Assembly (NCBI GenBank): GCA_019828595.1
Contig: JAHQRK010000010.1
Location: 620,001 to 684,000, forward strand
DNA: 64,000 bases
From: Aphanomyces cochlioides
Taxonomy: Eukaryota > Oomycota > Saprolegniomycetes > Saprolegniales > Verrucalvaceae
Direction of reading: 5' to 3'
Shown here: positions 45,814 to 55,242 of the stretch, piece after piece
How positions within the stretch are numbered: position 1 is the first letter of the stretch
Layout of the letters: each line of letters begins with the position of its first letter
The notes under the pieces: model-generated
Told to the model about the DNA's origin: nothing
Databases searched by the model: none
The model's input: the letters and a program-made list of their open reading frames with translations, nothing else
Position numbers and translations under genes: made by a program

Positions 45814-47076
45814 ATGTTCGGCCACATTGGACGCCTCGTCTGTCTTTGCTCTGCCTTGCTCGTTCTACAAGCTGATGGCGCTGCCTTCAAAGGTGGTAAC
45901 GCCATGTCGACCGACGATTCCCGCACGAACCACGCCAACGATGTGGCTTCGTCTTTACTTGATCTTTTGAAGATCAAGACTGAAAAACCTGAAAAAGAAA
46001 AACCAAAGCCTTCTAAATCAACTGAAGTCCCAACCGAAGAACCAACACGTGCCCCTAAGACGACACGAACTCCTGAAGATGAGAAAACGAAGCGACCAAA
46101 ACCGTCTCATCCAACGGATGCCCCAACCGAAGGGCCTACGCAGGCCCCTACGCATACCCCATCGGTTGTTCCCACCACCAATGCACCAACAGACGCTCCA
46201 TCTGTAGCACCGACTTTTGTCCCCACTGATGCTCCTACCTCTGCACCAACTGAGGCCCCAACTGATGCCCCGACAAGCGCTCCAACTGATGCCCCCACTG
46301 TCACCCCTACGGATGCACCTACCGATGCCCCAACGGATGCACCTACCGATGTCCCCACGAATGCTCCAACAGACGCTCCTACTGATGCTCCCACGGATGC
46401 TCCCACGGATGCTCCAACGGATGCTCCAACGGATGCCCCCACGGATGCCCCCACGGATGCTCCTACCGATGCCCCCACGGACGCTCCTACCGATGCTCCT
46501 ACCGATGCCCCCACGGATGCTCCAACAGACGCTCCTACTGATGCCCCCACGGACGCTCCTACCGATGCTCCAACGGACGCCCCCACGGACGCCCCCACGG
46601 ACGCCCCCACTGATGCTCCTACAGATGCCCCCACAGATGCTCCTACTGATGCCCCCACGGATGCTCCAACGGATGCCCCCACGGATGCTCCTACCGATGC
46701 TCCAACTGATGCTCCCACGGATGCTCCTACTGATGCCCCCACGGATGCTCCAACGGACGCCCCCACTGATGCTCCTACCGATGCCCCCACGGATGCTCCT
46801 ACTGATGCCCCCACGGACGCTCCTACCGATGCTCCTACTGATGCCCCCACGGATGCTCCTACCGATGCCCCCGCGGATGCTCCTACTGATGCCCCCACGG
46901 ACGCTCCTACCGATGCTCCTACTGATGCCCCCACGGATGCTCCAACAGACGCTCCTACCGGCGCTCCTACTGATGCTCCCACGGACGCTCCTACCGATGC
47001 CCCCACTGATGCTCCTACCGATGCCCCCACGGATGCTTCAACAAATGCCCCAACGAACACCCCCACACAAGGTTAA
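45814..47076 (+). CDS. Secreted mucin-like PTDA-repeat protein
   Basis: Single exon, 420 aa from the ATG at 45814. A cleavable signal peptide is evident (MFGHIGRLVCLCSALLVLQADGA). A short mixed segment and a basic Lys/Pro/Thr-rich stretch (about residues 50-110) follow. The rest is about 60 tandem copies of the tetrapeptide PTDA with a few variants (PTNA, PTVT, PADA, PTGA), ending in PTQG. The DNA is a 12-bp minisatellite. Thr/Pro density suggests heavy O-glycosylation and a role in the cell wall or surface mucilage. There is no C-terminal hydrophobic tail for a GPI anchor. An in-frame upstream start at 45784 would spoil the signal peptide. Repeat number is probably variable between strains. 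Confidence 0.85.
   Translation: MFGHIGRLVCLCSALLVLQADGAAFKGGNAMSTDDSRTNHANDVASSLLDLLKIKTEKPEKEKPKPSKSTEVPTEEPTRAPKTTRTPEDEKTKRPKPSHPTDAPTEGPTQAPTHTPSVVPTTNAPTDAPSVAPTFVPTDAPTSAPTEAPTDAPTSAPTDAPTVTPTDAPTDAPTDAPTDVPTNAPTDAPTDAPTDAPTDAPTDAPTDAPTDAPTDAPTDAPTDAPTDAPTDAPTDAPTDAPTDAPTDAPTDAPTDAPTDAPTDAPTDAPTDAPTDAPTDAPTDAPTDAPTDAPTDAPTDAPTDAPTDAPTDAPTDAPTDAPTDAPTDAPTDAPTDAPTDAPTDAPTDAPTDAPADAPTDAPTDAPTDAPTDAPTDAPTDAPTGAPTDAPTDAPTDAPTDAPTDAPTDASTNAPTNTPTQG
46309..47038 (+). repeat. 12-bp minisatellite encoding PTDA
   Basis: About 60 imperfect copies of CCNACNGAYGCN. Third-position changes are scattered and some copies share identical local blocks, pointing to unequal exchange. Because the period is a multiple of three, two plus frames and one minus frame are open across it. 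Confidence 0.95.
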
Positions 47077-47517
47077 TAGTCGAATATGTCAAGTGCCTGC
47101 AGATCAGCCCATCATCATATCAATCTATTTTTTTTGCATTTTGAAAAACCAATTTCAGCGTAGAAAACCAGTGACAACAAATGTGCACCAAGTAGAGCGA
47201 GCAGTGATTCAGCATCAAAACTATCATTCATGCGCAGGAACACGACATGCTCACTGAGTCACAACCAACTGGCAACATGCCAAGGGTCTAAGCGATGGCG
47301 TCTGTAGGGTCTGCACTTGCGGTCAAGAGTACAAAATGTTGCTTTCCTTGCCTGCCCCTCCATCCTTCTTTCAAGTCACTTAAAAGATCGCAATTCGACA
47401 CCAACTGGGGTCAATTTGTGAAGATTATCGAGCTTGAGCTTGTGGTAAATGACGGCAAGAGTACTGCTACGACGTGGGTGAGCAAAACAGCGGGGAGCCA
47501 TAAGATCCAAACCGAGT
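47077..47517. other. Convergent 3' intergenic region, no gene seen
   Basis: Lies between the ends of the PTDA-repeat gene and the fucose mutarotase gene. A 77-codon plus frame (47295-47528) overlaps the mutarotase gene end and is probably spurious. Confidence 0.5.
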
Positions 47518-47991
47518 TTACAAGATGACGGTCTTGCCAGTTCCATCGATGACACCTTTCTTGATGATCACATTACCATAGAGTCTTGTTTCCCCCGATG
47601 AAATGATGGCAAACACTTGCTTGGACCGAGAGTAGAATGCAAACCGTTCGACGCGTTCCAGAGCGGCTCCTGTCGAAGCTCCATCACTCGTGCGGTACGA
47701 ATGGTCGAGAATGGCTTGAAACTCTCCTACAATCGGCGCATCTTCTTCCGAGTTGACTTGCTTCATCACAGTGGCTTGGTACGTCTCGAATGAATCAAGC
47801 GGAAACAACTTGAGGATCGCTTCGAGCAATTCGGTTGCTGAAGAACCTGGCATGTAGAGCACTTTCGAAACGCCTTGCGACGACGCGGGAAAGTTGGCAT
47901 CGGCAATCAGGAGCTCGTCGCCGTGGCCCATCGAGGCCAGAATCTTCAAGAGCTCAGGCGTCAAGATCGAAGGCACTCCTTTCAGCGGCAT
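47518..47991 (-). CDS. Fucose mutarotase (FucU/RbsD family)
   Basis: Single exon, 157 aa, close to the family length. It interconverts the alpha and beta anomers of L-fucose (or a similar sugar). The catalytic region MGHGDELLIADANFPA carries His23 and Asp31. The C-terminal SGETRLYGNVIIKKGV has the Tyr and Asn that complete the sugar site. No signal peptide, so it is cytosolic. It supports fucose recycling into GDP-fucose; no other fucose gene is visible nearby. Confidence 0.9.
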   Translation of the reverse strand: MPLKGVPSILTPELLKILASMGHGDELLIADANFPASSQGVSKVLYMPGSSATELLEAILKLFPLDSFETYQATVMKQVNSEEDAPIVGEFQAILDHSYRTSDGASTGAALERVERFAFYSRSKQVFAIISSGETRLYGNVIIKKGVIDGTGKTVIL

Positions 47992-49060
47992 GATGAAGTC
48001 TGTGGAAGTCTCAACTTGTGGATTTGACTAGGAAATTCAAAATAGCTCTCAGTCAAAATAGCTGGTTTGAATCCTCACCGAGTCAAGAACTTGCATCTAA
48101 GAGTGCCACGTCATGGCACAGCACAAGCAAGGATTCAGAGCGTCATACACCTGCCACAGGTGGCATTTGATGAGGACTTAATACTCCATGAGATGGAAAC
48201 ACAATGGTGGCCTTCCTCGTCAGAGTCAACTCCTGAGCCTTTGGAGGCTCGAACTGGAGGACAAAGAGCATGGACCTCACGCAGCTTTCCGCGCAATTGA
48301 CCATGCCGATAGCTCTCTTTGTAGCCGAGAAGCGACGACAATATGGAGTAATTCGTGATTGACTATCAAGTTGCAATGGCATAAGACAAGTATCGCCTGA
48401 TTCAAGGACGTCGACAAAGACATCAACCTCGCATACCAGAGAATAAGAAATGCTTGACACTTGTCCATGGCAGCTGTGTCCCACCATTGTTTGCGCAACG
48501 GGAAAGATCATTGAGTGAACTGACGCCGAGGGGCGCATCTCGCGTTCAAGAAACCCCTCAACGCCTCTGTAACTCTGGAAGCTTGAAAGATTCACTCTGC
48601 ATGGACTAGCATACGTCGAGCGAGTCTTATGGCTGGACGATATCTTTTGAGGGACTGCGTTCCTACCATGTGGATTCCAAGATTGCAACGACCAACCCAA
48701 TCGACAATGGACACGATAGGAAAATGGACTTGCCAAGCATCCATGAGAAGCGTGAAACCACTGCAAATCCCCCACGGACGGCTTCGATAATTCCTGAGTG
48801 TACAAGCATCGTCTTGAAATTCGACTTTTCGAACATAAAGAACTTGACAAGGTTGGATCGTTTCACATCTTTGCGACATCAAAGCCAAAGGCCATTGGCT
48901 GGAGGAATCTATTTTTAGAACTATTGAGATATGCTTATCCTGCAATGAGGAAGTTGAAACGACTGGAGAGTTACACGTTTCTTGAAGCTTGGAGACGTTT
49001 CAGGATATCAATAGAGTGTGTGTCTGACGGCCAAAGAGTCGACATCGACATTTGGACCCA
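47992..49060. other. About 1.1 kb without a recognisable gene
   Basis: A 235-codon minus frame (48143-48850) and overlapping plus frames (48067-48300, 48670-48918, 48798-49208) are open, but none resembles a known protein. They overlap so heavily that at most one can be real. The last plus frame runs into the neighbouring secreted-protein gene in a different frame, which argues against it. This may be decayed sequence. Confidence 0.4.
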
Positions 49061-49078
49061 CTCAGTTTGCAATTTGCC
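49061..49078 (+). promoter_or_regulatory. Oomycete-type initiator plus flanking promoter region
   Basis: CTCAGTTTGCAATTTGCC stands 15 nt before the start codon at 49094. It differs at one base from the block at 45778-45795 before the PTDA-repeat gene, and the leaders are similarly short. Both genes probably start transcription here and may be controlled together. Confidence 0.6.
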
Positions 49079-49093
49079 GACAACTGATCAGCC

Positions 49094-50284
49094 ATGTTCC
49101 GCCAAACGAGTCTCTTTGTATGCATCTGCTTGCTGCTTTCCCAGACAGCGTACCCGCAAGATACCACGACGACATTGTCCCCCACGGAGGCCCCGACAGA
49201 TGAAGTGACTTTGAATGTGACAACGACACTTGCACCCGTGGACGACTCGGCATCGCCATCGCCATCAATTGTGGAGAGTTTGGGCGATGCAGATGCTTCG
49301 GATGCGCCGAGTGTAGCTCCAGTTGATGTCTCGTCGGAGTCCCCTTCGACGACTGCTTCGTCTGATCCTTCCACGCCTGCACCGACTGACGCCCCAACTG
49401 ATGGACCAACGGACGCTCCTTCTCCATCAGCCACCGATGGTCAAGAAGATGAATCGTCCACACCAAGTGTTCAGTATGAAGTGAGTGTTGTGGGTGACGC
49501 GACGTACTTTGTGAACGACATTCCTTGCGGTGGCTCCGGCACGAGTTGTCCAGTGGCTGGTGACAAGACGTCGAAGGACTGCCACTCGTCGTTGGAGAGT
49601 TACCAGTCGGACGACGACTCGTGTGTGGCTCCATGGGACGGCTCTTGTGAAGAGATTGGCACGTCTGACTTGGGTGAACCCGTTCGTGGCTGCGTGTGGA
49701 ACAAGCCAACGGATGCTCCATCATCATCGGACAACCTCGAAGGCGACGAACCATCGGCAACACCAGACACAACATCGACGGAAGCGCCGACTGAGACACC
49801 TGCAACGACCGAATCCCCCACGGACGCCCCAACAGATGCTCCTTCTCCATCGTCAACGGACGCTCAAAAAGATGATGTCCCATCTGTGACGCCATCCGAA
49901 TCGCCATCGGATGCTCCATCGACCACTCTCTCGTCGGATGAACCAACGACGACGGATGTGCCAACCGATGCTCCTTCTCCATCGTCCACGGATGGTCAAG
50001 AAGATGAATCGTCCGCACCAAGTGTTCAATATGAAGTGAGTGTTGTGGGTGACGCGACGTACTTTGTGAACGACATTCCTTGCGGTGGCTCCGGCACGAG
50101 TTGTCCAGTGGCTGGTGACAAGACGTCGAAGGACTGCCACTCGTCGTTGGAGAGTTACCAGTCGGACGACGACTCGTGTGTGGCTCCATGGGACGGCTCT
50201 TGTGAAGAGATTGGCACGTCTGACTTGGGTAAACCCGTCCGTGGCTGTGTGTGGAACAAGCCAACGGCTGAGCCAAGCTTGTAA
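49094..50284 (+). CDS. Secreted Thr/Pro/Ser-rich protein with a duplicated six-cysteine module
   Basis: Single exon, 396 aa. It has a signal peptide (MFRQTSLFVCICLLLSQTAY), then a Thr/Ser/Pro/Asp-rich region with PTDAP motifs. Two nearly identical modules of about 80 residues follow, at about 126-206 and 311-391, separated by another Thr/Ser/Pro-rich linker. Each module runs from YEVSVVGDATYFVND to GCVWN and has six cysteines (PCGG, SCPV, DCHS, SCVA, SCEE, GCVW), so three disulfides are likely. The repeat distance is exactly 555 bp. The module is not recognised; an extracellular binding or structural domain is plausible. Composition and promoter link it to the PTDA-repeat gene 2 kb upstream. 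Confidence 0.85.
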   Translation: MFRQTSLFVCICLLLSQTAYPQDTTTTLSPTEAPTDEVTLNVTTTLAPVDDSASPSPSIVESLGDADASDAPSVAPVDVSSESPSTTASSDPSTPAPTDAPTDGPTDAPSPSATDGQEDESSTPSVQYEVSVVGDATYFVNDIPCGGSGTSCPVAGDKTSKDCHSSLESYQSDDDSCVAPWDGSCEEIGTSDLGEPVRGCVWNKPTDAPSSSDNLEGDEPSATPDTTSTEAPTETPATTESPTDAPTDAPSPSSTDAQKDDVPSVTPSESPSDAPSTTLSSDEPTTTDVPTDAPSPSSTDGQEDESSAPSVQYEVSVVGDATYFVNDIPCGGSGTSCPVAGDKTSKDCHSSLESYQSDDDSCVAPWDGSCEEIGTSDLGKPVRGCVWNKPTAEPSL

Positions 50285-50625
50285 TGGTCGCGTTGTGTGG
50301 CGATGCCTGCAATGCATGTGTAGGTAGAGAGAGAACGAGGATGAGAAGATCTTGTTGGAGAGTTGACCGCAAGTGAGTGTAGTCCTAATCCATAAGAATT
50401 GATGATTGCATATGACTTGGATATTCTATTTTTAGATTACAACATTCTATCATGAAGATGCCGTACAGTATTCTTGTTGAAGTCTCGGCATGATCCTGGA
50501 TATATGGATTCACTTCAAGTTCGTCAACGTTAACTTTTTGCATCTTTCGCCTGAGCAGCGGCGAGCTCATTGAACACAAAGTTTAAAAGTACACGTATCA
50601 CAAGTTAGATATTAAGACAAACTGT
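50285..50625. other. Convergent 3' intergenic region
   Basis: Lies between the ends of the secreted-protein gene and the nucleoside transporter gene. The right half is A+T-rich. No gene or repeat seen. Confidence 0.5.
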
Positions 50626-52020
50626 TTAAGCTCCGAGCCAGTGTTGGTCGCCGAATTGCCAACCGATCGTCGCACCCGAGCAAATGCCACCAAACAAAGC
50701 AAGCACCATGAGGGCACCGGCCGATTCACGGTCTTCTTGAGGGACCAAGCGAGGGCCCAAGGCGAAAGTAATGGTGGACAAGAGACCGTTCGTGAAACCG
50801 ACCAAGACGTACATGAAGAGTTGCCAGAATTGAGCAAATTGGCGGGCGTTGTCGAAGGCGAACAAAGGATTGCTTGGGGTTTCTTTGGTCAAGTTGTTGA
50901 CACCAGGCAAGCCCATAAGCAAGAAGAAGAAGAAAGCCCAACGGAGCCAGGTCAAGCCGAAGCACCACTTGAGGTTGATGCGCGAGACGAGCAAAGGAGC
51001 AACGATACGGCCGGCAAAATCACCGTAGTTGTACGTGCCGATGACACCAGGCGAGCAATACCAGCTCGTCCACGAAGCACCGCCAGCTGGGGCAAGTTGG
51101 AAACCAGACGAGCAACCAATACCAGGGTAGACGGTCAACGAAAGCACGAAGATGATGAACTGCGAGATGAAAGGGACGATGATGACACCGGTGATGCGCA
51201 AAAGACGGGCCCAGTGGACAGTGAGGGGTTCACGGTTGGCAGCACGACGAGCAGTTTCAGCGTTGTTGCGGGCAATCAAGTATTGAATACCTTCGACCTT
51301 GATCAAGCGGGTGAAGAGGTACATGGCGATCAAGCAGACCAAAATCAAGGCACTGAAAAAGATGTAGAACGACACCGACTGGATATGTTCGGCGTCCTTG
51401 CCAGCAGGGTGAATACCACCGACGATCAAACGAATGACAGTGTTGAGCGTGATGTTGAGCACACCCGACAAACCGTTACCGACTTGGACGGCATCAGTGA
51501 AGGCAGAGTCAGGGAACAACGACGACAAAGCATAGAAAGCAGCTTCCGTCAACGTGTTGGTGGCACCGACAAGACCGAACGAGATCAAGACCAAGGTGGC
51601 GCCAGTATCGGGGGACGTGTTGAAGGCTTGTTGGGCCAAAATGATCAAAGCGCAGACAATAAACAAGACGTAGCCGATCATGACACGGTACCACATGCCG
51701 AGCTTCTTGTCAAGACCAAAGACGAGTTGGATTGTGTGACCGACAAACATGGGCCAAGTGGATGCAGGCGTGGTCAAGAAGGAGAAGTTGAAGTTGGCCG
51801 CGGAAAACTTGGCTTCATAGTAACTCTGGGCCGACAAGCACGAGTAGTACGCCCACAAGACGGATCCGTTCAAGAAGACGAGCGACCACCAGATGAAGCG
51901 TTTGTTCTCGGCAATGTTGTCCAAGACAGCTTGAGGGATGTCGCCTTCGAAGTCAGCCAACGCAATGTGGTCTTCCTTGCCGTCCACAGGGGTGGACATT
52001 TCGACATGCTTGGTTTCCAT
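50626..52020 (-). CDS. Equilibrative nucleoside transporter (ENT/SLC29 family)
   Basis: Single exon, 464 aa. About 11 hydrophobic segments are spread over the protein with a longer hydrophilic loop in the middle (about residues 240-280), the ENT layout. Family marks include the TM5-like block with GNGLSGVLNITLNTVIRL and the late YNYGDFAGRIVAPLL, matching the ENT DxxGR pattern. It should carry nucleosides or nucleobases across the plasma membrane or an organelle membrane, driven by the gradient or protons. The start at 52020 (METKHVEMSTP) is preferred to the in-frame ATG at 52107, because the extra 29 residues are unlike a family N-terminus. Its codons mostly end in C or G, suggesting strong expression. 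Confidence 0.95.
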   Translation of the reverse strand: METKHVEMSTPVDGKEDHIALADFEGDIPQAVLDNIAENKRFIWWSLVFLNGSVLWAYYSCLSAQSYYEAKFSAANFNFSFLTTPASTWPMFVGHTIQLVFGLDKKLGMWYRVMIGYVLFIVCALIILAQQAFNTSPDTGATLVLISFGLVGATNTLTEAAFYALSSLFPDSAFTDAVQVGNGLSGVLNITLNTVIRLIVGGIHPAGKDAEHIQSVSFYIFFSALILVCLIAMYLFTRLIKVEGIQYLIARNNAETARRAANREPLTVHWARLLRITGVIIVPFISQFIIFVLSLTVYPGIGCSSGFQLAPAGGASWTSWYCSPGVIGTYNYGDFAGRIVAPLLVSRINLKWCFGLTWLRWAFFFFLLMGLPGVNNLTKETPSNPLFAFDNARQFAQFWQLFMYVLVGFTNGLLSTITFALGPRLVPQEDRESAGALMVLALFGGICSGATIGWQFGDQHWLGA

Positions 52021-53913
52021 CTTGCTGCGGTCGCGGCGGCAAATCCAAAAGTGAACGACGAATCGACAAGTTTGAATGGAGAGAACTTCTCGTGGAATCC
52101 GCTTCAACTTCCAATTTCAGGCTCTTGCTGTTGGATGCACGCGCTTACCTCTGAGGACATGCTGGCTCTTACCACCTTTTCAACTGCTAATTGGTCGTCG
52201 TGGCCTGTCTATCCACGTATTGGATGGCCTCTACCTTCGGAGTATACCAATTTGGAGCACAAAATACACTTCAAACTTGTATACTACATCGTCCCGCTTC
52301 GCATACAATCTTGTTGTATAGAACATTTAATAATGTAAGGTATTTGATGGACAATTAATATGCAGAAAATATATTTTAATTTAAATAAATTATTATTATT
52401 GGTGAATTTCGGAATAAGTACAAGGTTTATTAATGTTCAAATGGGTCCATTTGACTATATATTTAAAATTGGGTCGTCGACTCGGGTTAGACACTCTCAA
52501 TATGTGCACCACATGGGTGCCTCGCTCAACTTGTCGGTCGCCATGTTTCGGGCCTATGCAAGTAAGTCACACTGTGGAGTGCCAAAACGGGCGGGCTTAC
52601 AAAACAAGAGAGATCTGAGAGGTGGTTCCTTTGCTGCACATTGATATCGCCCATAGCTGGAAACATTCCCTGGGCAAGCACGGGCGAGTTGCTTTCGCAA
52701 ACAATAAGCACACAGTCGAGAATTGTTGAAAAAGCCTGTCTACTCGAGACTAAAGACCGCTACGTCCGTAGTGAGCTAAGCTGGTGAGCTAGCTTGTTAA
52801 TTGCCGGGACAACAATTGTGGTAAAGAAACCCAAGCTGGCTTTTCATGGATGTTGACGTTTCACATTTTTTGCGCGCAGAAATGACTCGATGAAGAGGCC
52901 AAAATGCCCAACAAAAGCCACATACATATATGTATAAACAATCCACGAAACTGTGAGTCACAATTTCCACATGCTGGTTGTTTTAGTTTGAGAGGATATA
53001 ATTTTATAAAAGGTTATAAGGCTTGAGAGTTCTAGACTGGATTGGATTGGTTAAAATTGAAAGATTACAAAACACAGACGGAGCGCATCAATCGCGATGG
53101 ATGTGTCAAGTGATAGCTGATGACATGCGTCCTACGAGGTTCTTGTTGAGACGATTTACTCAGGTCGTTAGTTAATCCAACGCTTCAAACGAATGGCTCT
53201 CATTCAACAGCAATTAAAAGACGACTTCCGAACCGGAATCAAGCAAGTTCACCAAGGCGCACTATACATGTGTCAGTACAACGTTGATTAGCAACATTGT
53301 CAAGCCAAGCTGTGGGGTTGCCACGTGTGGGCTGTACAGCAGAAACGAATATCACCCCTGGTCTGCCTTGAGCGGATGCACTCTCCCTCATCGAAGACAT
53401 CGATCAGAACTGTGCCCCCCTCTCCTTTAACTGCCTTGTCTCTTATATTCAGACATGGAGTGAGTTGCTCATGTTGGAAACCTGGCATGAAACACCATGG
53501 GAATAGTCGTAGATCGTCTCCCCCTGTCTCCGCGTTTGAACTATTTGGCCTTTTTGATTTCCAAACATACGGCCATTTGATTGGCTATGTTGACTAAATT
53601 CTATCAAGACCTGTATAAAATATTCAAATTTAAATATCAATTTATACAGGATATTATATCTCCAATATGTTATTCACCATGTTGGCGGAGGAAAAACGCA
53701 ACCCGATTCAATCAAGATCTCAGACACAAACTGCCTCTCTGAGTCGGGGGCGTTTCTCTGGTCGTTGGACGACCAGACGTTGAAGACAAATGTTGAACTT
53801 GATCCACTGGCTCGACTCAGTCTTCTGCTTTTGGCAGACCAGGGCAGGATGTGGCAGCCCATCTCATCACAATGGCGAAGCGTTGCGATCTTTTATACTC
53901 TCTTTATCAAACT
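52021..53913. other. Gene-poor A+T-rich region of about 1.9 kb
   Basis: Contains the upstream region of the nucleoside transporter gene and the 3' flank of IBA57. Several 60-90-codon frames on both strands show no family features. Strongly A+T-rich patches lie at about 52320-52440 and 53600-53660. No tandem repeat or RNA gene was found; low-copy mobile-element remnants could be hidden here. Confidence 0.5.
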
Positions 53914-55166
53914 CTATGCCGAAGACGGTTTCCCCGTCTCGGGATTGACGTGAGGCCACCAGGCTGGAGTAAATGGCACGACTTGGTGAAGACCGTCTTC
54001 CGTGACGATTTTGCCGACACTCGTCGCGTCTTTCAAGTAGTCCAGGCGCAGCATACCGACGGCAGCATTCAAACCTAGAGGTCCAACGCATGAGCGTGTC
54101 AATGAAGATGAAGAACGACATACCTGAAGCCGACGCGACCACTTTGCCAACGGATTTGGTCTTGTCAGAGTCAAGCAAGAGTTTCTGACCAGTTTCGAGA
54201 GTCGAGGCAGAAGACGCGAGCAGACTTGTCCATGAGCCAGGACCCTTGTTGGCGTCGTCGCCAAAGGTAAAACGGACGTCGCCAGCGGTATGAGGATGGT
54301 CCAGGGGAAGAACAACAAAGGGAACAATCCGCTTGCGAATGTTGCCTTTGTAATGGGTACGCGAAATCAGTTCTTGGCCGACGTAGCACCCTTTGCGCAA
54401 GGCGATTCCGTGAAGTAGATCAAGGTTGTATTCCAATGGAATGCCATCGCGCAAGTCCAGCCTAGAAGCAAGCAATGCACTGTGAGATGACGACGAGTGA
54501 AACTTAATTTACGCTCCACATGCTCCAAGCACAATCTCATGGTCATGTACGAACGTCTCGTTCACCACATCTTGGTCGCTTGGAGTGCTTACTATCGCGC
54601 AAGATGAGACGCCAGTTGTCTGACCTGCTTACATGTTGCAGAAGAAGGGAGGATAGCTCGGACACCAAAGAGAGCACTTCGAGGGTCTTGATACACAATC
54701 GCATCGGGATGTTGGGCGCTCTGTTCTTGCGTCCATGATGATATAGTAGGGTCTAGTTCCACGAACGACGGTGGCAAGACGGTATGCACACGAAATTGGC
54801 CATCCGCAGGCGTCATGGCCACTTTCGAGCGGAGTTTGTACTTCTTCATGTACTTGAGCAGGTCTTCTTCAACAGCTTCATCAAACGTCACAAAGAATGC
54901 ATCTGCCTACACCGTTTAGTTCGTTCAATGCGTCTCATTCTTGTCAAGGAGAGACGTACATCTTTGTGAATCACTTGGGCATCGCTGACGACTCGTCCTT
55001 TGTGCGTTAGGAACGCACCATAGGTCGTGTCGCCACGTTTGTTCAGAGCGTTGACGTCATTGGTAAAGATTCCTTGAAGGAATTTGGCCGAATCCTTTCC
55101 TTCCACGAGCAAAACCTTTGTCTGGGCCAACGCCGCAATGGCTCGTCGGCTTTGCATGATGGTCAA
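53914..55166 (-). CDS. IBA57: IBA57, mitochondrial Fe-S cluster assembly factor (YgfZ/GcvT-like)
   Basis: Five exons join in phase: 55166-54960, 54906-54633, 54591-54513, 54461-54124 and 54074-53914 (352 aa). It has the GcvT/YgfZ fold start ([20 protein letters not shown]) and the family signature KGCYVGQE at about residues 210-217, whose Cys is essential in YgfZ. The C-terminal barrel follows. IBA57 works with ISCA proteins to make 4Fe-4S clusters for mitochondrial aconitase and radical-SAM enzymes. The N-terminus ([16 protein letters not shown]) could serve as a short mitochondrial targeting peptide. It starts 76 nt downstream of the end of the Nup188-like gene, same strand. Confidence 0.92.
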
Positions 55167-55242
55167 TCGACTTCCAAAGAATTTTGGGATTTTCCTCTCA
55201 GAGGGAATATATTAACTTTGGCATTTTAAATTGCGCGCGCAA

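Noticed and set aside
46107..47066. 319-codon minus-strand frame of GASV repeats
   Set aside because: It is the antisense reading of the PTDA minisatellite and has no independent support.
46217..47257. 346-codon plus-strand frame rich in Pro, Met and Leu
   Set aside because: Shifted reading of the same 12-bp repeat; the frame with the signal peptide is the real one.
48143..48850. 235-codon minus-strand frame
   Set aside because: Composition is not protein-like (rich in Ser, Cys and His), there are no motifs, and it overlaps plus-strand frames of similar weight.
49062..50372. 436-codon minus-strand frame
   Set aside because: Antisense to the secreted six-cysteine-module protein; its internal repetition only mirrors that gene's duplication.
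50641..52338. 565-codon plus-strand frame
   Set aside because: Antisense to the nucleoside transporter, whose membrane segments and family motifs are clear; the long frame follows from biased codon use.
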